17,242 nt of DNA, taken from positions 1 to 17,242 of the forward strand of contig DGII01000054.1 of NCBI GenBank assembly GCA_002393095.1. The letters are read 5' to 3'. Positions within the stretch are counted from its first letter, which is position 1; each line of letters begins with the position of its first letter. Origin of the DNA: Lachnospiraceae bacterium UBA3826 (GTDB lineage: Bacteria; Bacillota; Clostridia; Lachnospirales; Lachnospiraceae). The notes below the pieces were generated by a model. That model searched no databases and was not told the DNA's origin. It was given only the letters and a program-made list of their open reading frames with translations. Positions 14,792-17,242 of this stretch are shown here, one piece after another. Position numbers and translations under genes: made by a program.

Positions 14792-16168
14792 ATGAAATTA
14801 TCATTTAGTGAAAAAGCCTCCTACGGACTGGCGGCGGTTGGAAAAGATATGGTATACATGCTCTCTGCCAGCTATATCCTGTACTATTATCAGGATATAC
14901 TCGGAGTAAGTGCTTTAGCTATGGGTATCATACTCATGGCGGCAAGGGTATTTGACGCGTTCAATGATCCCATTATGGGTATAGTGGTCGCCAAGACCAA
15001 GACCAGATACGGACGCTTCAGACCTTGGCTTTTCATAGGTACGGTCTTAAATGCGGTGATACTCTATATCATGTTCGCGGCACCTCCAGCGCTTGACGGC
15101 AAGGGGCTTGTGGCTTATGCGGCTGTCATATATATTCTGTGGGGTGTGACTTACACAATGATGGATATTCCCTTCTGGTCAATGATACCGGCCTTTACGG
15201 AGAGCGGTAAGGAGAGGGAGAATCTCTCGACTCTCGGAAGAAGCTGCGCAGGAGTCGGTTCTGCCCTTATAACCATAATCACGGTTAAGTGTGTTGAGAT
15301 ACTGGGAAGGGGAAGCGAGAGAGAGGGCTTTAAGAACTTCGCACTTATAATTGCCATACTTTTTATTGTATTCGAGGTCATAGCATGCGTAGTCATCAAG
15401 GAGAAATCAACCGTTGATGTGGATTCGCCTTCTGTGGGTGAGATGTTCAAAAGCCTCATACAGAATGATCAGGCGATGGCAATAGTCATAGCGATAGTGC
15501 TGATCAATGCATCTCTCTACATAACCTCCAATCTGTTGATATACTTCTTCAAGTATGATATAGGCGGGAAGAGCTGGACCAATGACTATACGCTTTTCAA
15601 TACCTTTGGCGGCGGTATGCAGATACTTTCTATGATGATATTTTTCCCGTTATTTCGGAGGTTCATGTCAGCCATAAAGGTATTCTATGTAAGCTTTGTG
15701 ATGGCTATAGCCGGATATGCACTGCTTCTTGTTCAGATGATAATAGGGGTTAAGAGCGTGTATCTGTATTTTATTCCTGCCTTCTTCGTATTCATGGCAT
15801 TCGGAATGCTTACCGTGCTTACTACGGTATTCCTTGCCAATACGGTTGATTACGGCGAACTTAAGAATAACAGAAGAGATGAGTCCGTCATTTTTTCCAT
15901 GCAGACCTTTGTAGTGAAGCTTGCAAGCGGAGTGTCGGCATTCATCGCATCCCTTTGCCTGCAGATATTCAATATCAGTGAAAATACGGATACTGTAGTA
16001 TCGGAGGTTGAGCCTGCATCTTCCATAATGGGACTTCGTATGACCATGACCGTACTTCCGATAATCGGACTGCTTGTTGCGATCTTCATATTTGCCAAAA
16101 GGTATATCCTGACGGATGAGAAGCTTACAGAGATAGCGCAAGAGCTTAAGGCAAGACATAACCAATAA
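14792..16168 (+). CDS. GPH-family sugar:cation symporter (MelB-like)
   Basis: 458 residues, about 12 membrane spans, the normal GPH size. Characteristic motifs are KASYGLAAVGKDMVY at the N-terminus, DAFNDPIMGIVVAKTKTRYGRFRPW (broken here as DAFNDPIMG and TRYGRFRPW in the second/third-span region), and MDIPFWSMIPA. The family imports glycosides, pentosides or hexuronides with Na+ or H+. Substrate cannot be read from sequence, but the GH2 glycosidase 16 bases downstream suggests a beta-galactoside or beta-glucuronide. GGAG lies before the ATG. A short 5-bp hairpin (14757-14775) sits in the leader. I saw no convincing promoter or cre site in 14727-14791. Confidence 0.92.
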   Translation: MKLSFSEKASYGLAAVGKDMVYMLSASYILYYYQDILGVSALAMGIILMAARVFDAFNDPIMGIVVAKTKTRYGRFRPWLFIGTVLNAVILYIMFAAPPALDGKGLVAYAAVIYILWGVTYTMMDIPFWSMIPAFTESGKERENLSTLGRSCAGVGSALITIITVKCVEILGRGSEREGFKNFALIIAILFIVFEVIACVVIKEKSTVDVDSPSVGEMFKSLIQNDQAMAIVIAIVLINASLYITSNLLIYFFKYDIGGKSWTNDYTLFNTFGGGMQILSMMIFFPLFRRFMSAIKVFYVSFVMAIAGYALLLVQMIIGVKSVYLYFIPAFFVFMAFGMLTVLTTVFLANTVDYGELKNNRRDESVIFSMQTFVVKLASGVSAFIASLCLQIFNISENTDTVVSEVEPASSIMGLRMTMTVLPIIGLLVAIFIFAKRYILTDEKLTEIAQELKARHNQ

Positions 16169-16184
16169 GAAACGGAGAATCAGG

Positions 16185-17242
16185 ATGAGAGAATATATAT
16201 GTGACAACTGGCAATTTGTTAAGGAATTCGATGAAGCTTTGCTTAAAGCCGATTATAACGGTAAGGCAGAGGCAGTCCGTATACCTCACAATGTGGCAGA
16301 TATGCCCTATAACTGCTTTGATGAGAGCATATACCAGATGGTGAGCGGCTACCGGAGGATACTTAAGATAGACAGACAGTTTATGGGGAAGGTCATTCTT
16401 CTTACCTTTGATGCTGTGGGACATGATGCGGTCGTGTATCTTAACGGAGAAGAGGTTGGGGCACATCACACGGGATATACGGCTTTTACCATAGACATAT
16501 CCGATAAGGTAAGGTTCGGAGAGGATAATGTGCTGGCGGTTAAGGTAGACAGCAGAGAGAGTCTTAATACGCCACCCTTCGGTTATGTAATCGATTATAT
16601 GACATATGGCGGTATATACCGTGATGTGTATATTGATATCAGGGAACCCATATATATATCCGACATATATGTACACCCTGAGCTAAGCTTTGACGGCGGG
16701 CACGTAAGTGCTAAGGTGGTATCGGATATCACGGCAGTCAATAAGACTGCGGCTTCGGATGCGCTTAAGGGAGTGAGTGTCAGACAGACTCTTAAGGACA
16801 GGAAGACAGGTGAGATAAGAAGGCTTGGTGAGATAGAGTTAAGCAAGGGTAATGTGGTACGCTTCGATGCGGGAGATATCAATCTCTGGAGTCCGGAGGA
16901 GCCCTATATGTATGAGGTTACGACGACCTTACTTAAGGACGGCAGGGATCTTGACAGTGTTGTCACACCTACAGGCTTCAGGACGGTGGAGTTCAAAGGC
17001 GACGGCTTCTATCTAAACGGCAAGAAGTACTTGTTCAGAGGACTTAACAGACATCAGGCATATCCTTATGTGGGATATGCGATGCCAAAGTCAATGCAGG
17101 TGATGGATGCAAGGGTATTAAAGTATGAGCTTGGACTCAATGCGGTCAGGACATCACATTATCCGGATTCACATTATTTCGTTGATGCCTGTGATGAGAT
17201 AGGTCTGCTTGTGTTCACCGAGATGCCGGGCTGGCAGCATAT
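16185..17242 (+). CDS. Glycoside hydrolase family 2 (beta-galactosidase/glucuronidase type), 3' truncated by window
   Basis: The frame is open from ATG 16185 (GGAG 7 bases upstream) to the window end, 352 complete codons. The N-terminal jelly-roll sugar-binding domain (about 1-160; PHNVADMPYNCFDE, DAVGHDAVVYLNGEEVG, YGGIYRDVYI) and an Ig-like domain (about 165-265) are followed by the start of the TIM barrel: KKYLFRGLNRHQAYP, then LGLNAVRTSHYPDSHYF and CDEIGLLVFTEMPGW. These are standard GH2 landmarks. The catalytic acid/base and nucleophile Glu residues lie beyond the window. No signal peptide is visible, so it likely acts in the cytoplasm on sugar imported by the upstream symporter, with which it is probably co-transcribed. 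The beta-galactosidase versus beta-glucuronidase choice is open. Confidence 0.93.
   Translation, partial: MREYICDNWQFVKEFDEALLKADYNGKAEAVRIPHNVADMPYNCFDESIYQMVSGYRRILKIDRQFMGKVILLTFDAVGHDAVVYLNGEEVGAHHTGYTAFTIDISDKVRFGEDNVLAVKVDSRESLNTPPFGYVIDYMTYGGIYRDVYIDIREPIYISDIYVHPELSFDGGHVSAKVVSDITAVNKTAASDALKGVSVRQTLKDRKTGEIRRLGEIELSKGNVVRFDAGDINLWSPEEPYMYEVTTTLLKDGRDLDSVVTPTGFRTVEFKGDGFYLNGKKYLFRGLNRHQAYPYVGYAMPKSMQVMDARVLKYELGLNAVRTSHYPDSHYFVDACDEIGLLVFTEMPGWQH

Noticed and set aside
15668..16676. Two minus-strand ORFs of 176-179 residues opposite the symporter and the GH2 gene
   Set aside because: Both are antisense to clear genes, with Tyr/His/Ile/Cys-rich composition typical of reversed coding sequence.

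Overview
The window looks like a chromosomal segment of an anaerobic Clostridium-type Firmicute, most likely a member of the Lachnospiraceae (Butyrivibrio/Roseburia-like). I infer this from the moderate GC content, Bacillota-type division genes (divIB-like ftsQ, no ftsA next to ftsZ), AGGAGG-type ribosome binding sites, a BspA/InlB-type surface protein and a GPH-symporter/GH2 sugar module. No database search was possible, so family names rest on motifs that I can read.

Layout. (1) Bases 2-4339 hold the 3' 1445 codons of a very large secreted or surface protein: InlB-type B-repeats, a Big2 Ig-like domain, three blocks of BspA-type (DUF285) leucine-rich repeats and a final B-repeat. Its N-terminus lies left of the window. 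(2) Bases 4340-4811 lack a conventional gene but hold a compact convergent locus. A strong minus-strand promoter drives an RNA with a structured 5' end, a short leader ORF and an overlapping 36-residue membrane peptide with a basic tail. A strong plus-strand promoter drives a small antisense RNA. Both end at one bidirectional terminator. This has the layout of a type I toxin-antitoxin module (par/Fst or BsrG/SR4 style) and is the main candidate for something undescribed. (3) Bases 4812-6611 encode a CHASE2-transmembrane-class III adenylate cyclase with a full set of catalytic residues, followed by two TTGTG/CACAA dyads and a strong terminator.

(4) Bases 6824-14726 are a streamlined division (dcw) cluster. 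A promoter with five GTGG MraZ boxes leads into mraZ-rsmH-ftsL-ftsI-ftsW-ftsQ, whose genes mostly overlap or nearly touch. ftsZ follows with its own promoter, a TTG start and a strong terminator. The peptidoglycan precursor genes often found here (mraY, murD, murG and others) are absent. MraZ should repress this operon through its boxes. RsmH methylates 16S rRNA. FtsL, FtsQ(DivIB), FtsW and FtsI form the septal synthase complex, which is positioned by FtsZ.

(5) Bases 14792-17242 are a sugar-use module: a GPH-family sugar:cation symporter followed 16 bases later by a GH2 glycosidase that runs off the right end. No tRNA, rRNA, CRISPR array or insertion sequence was seen.
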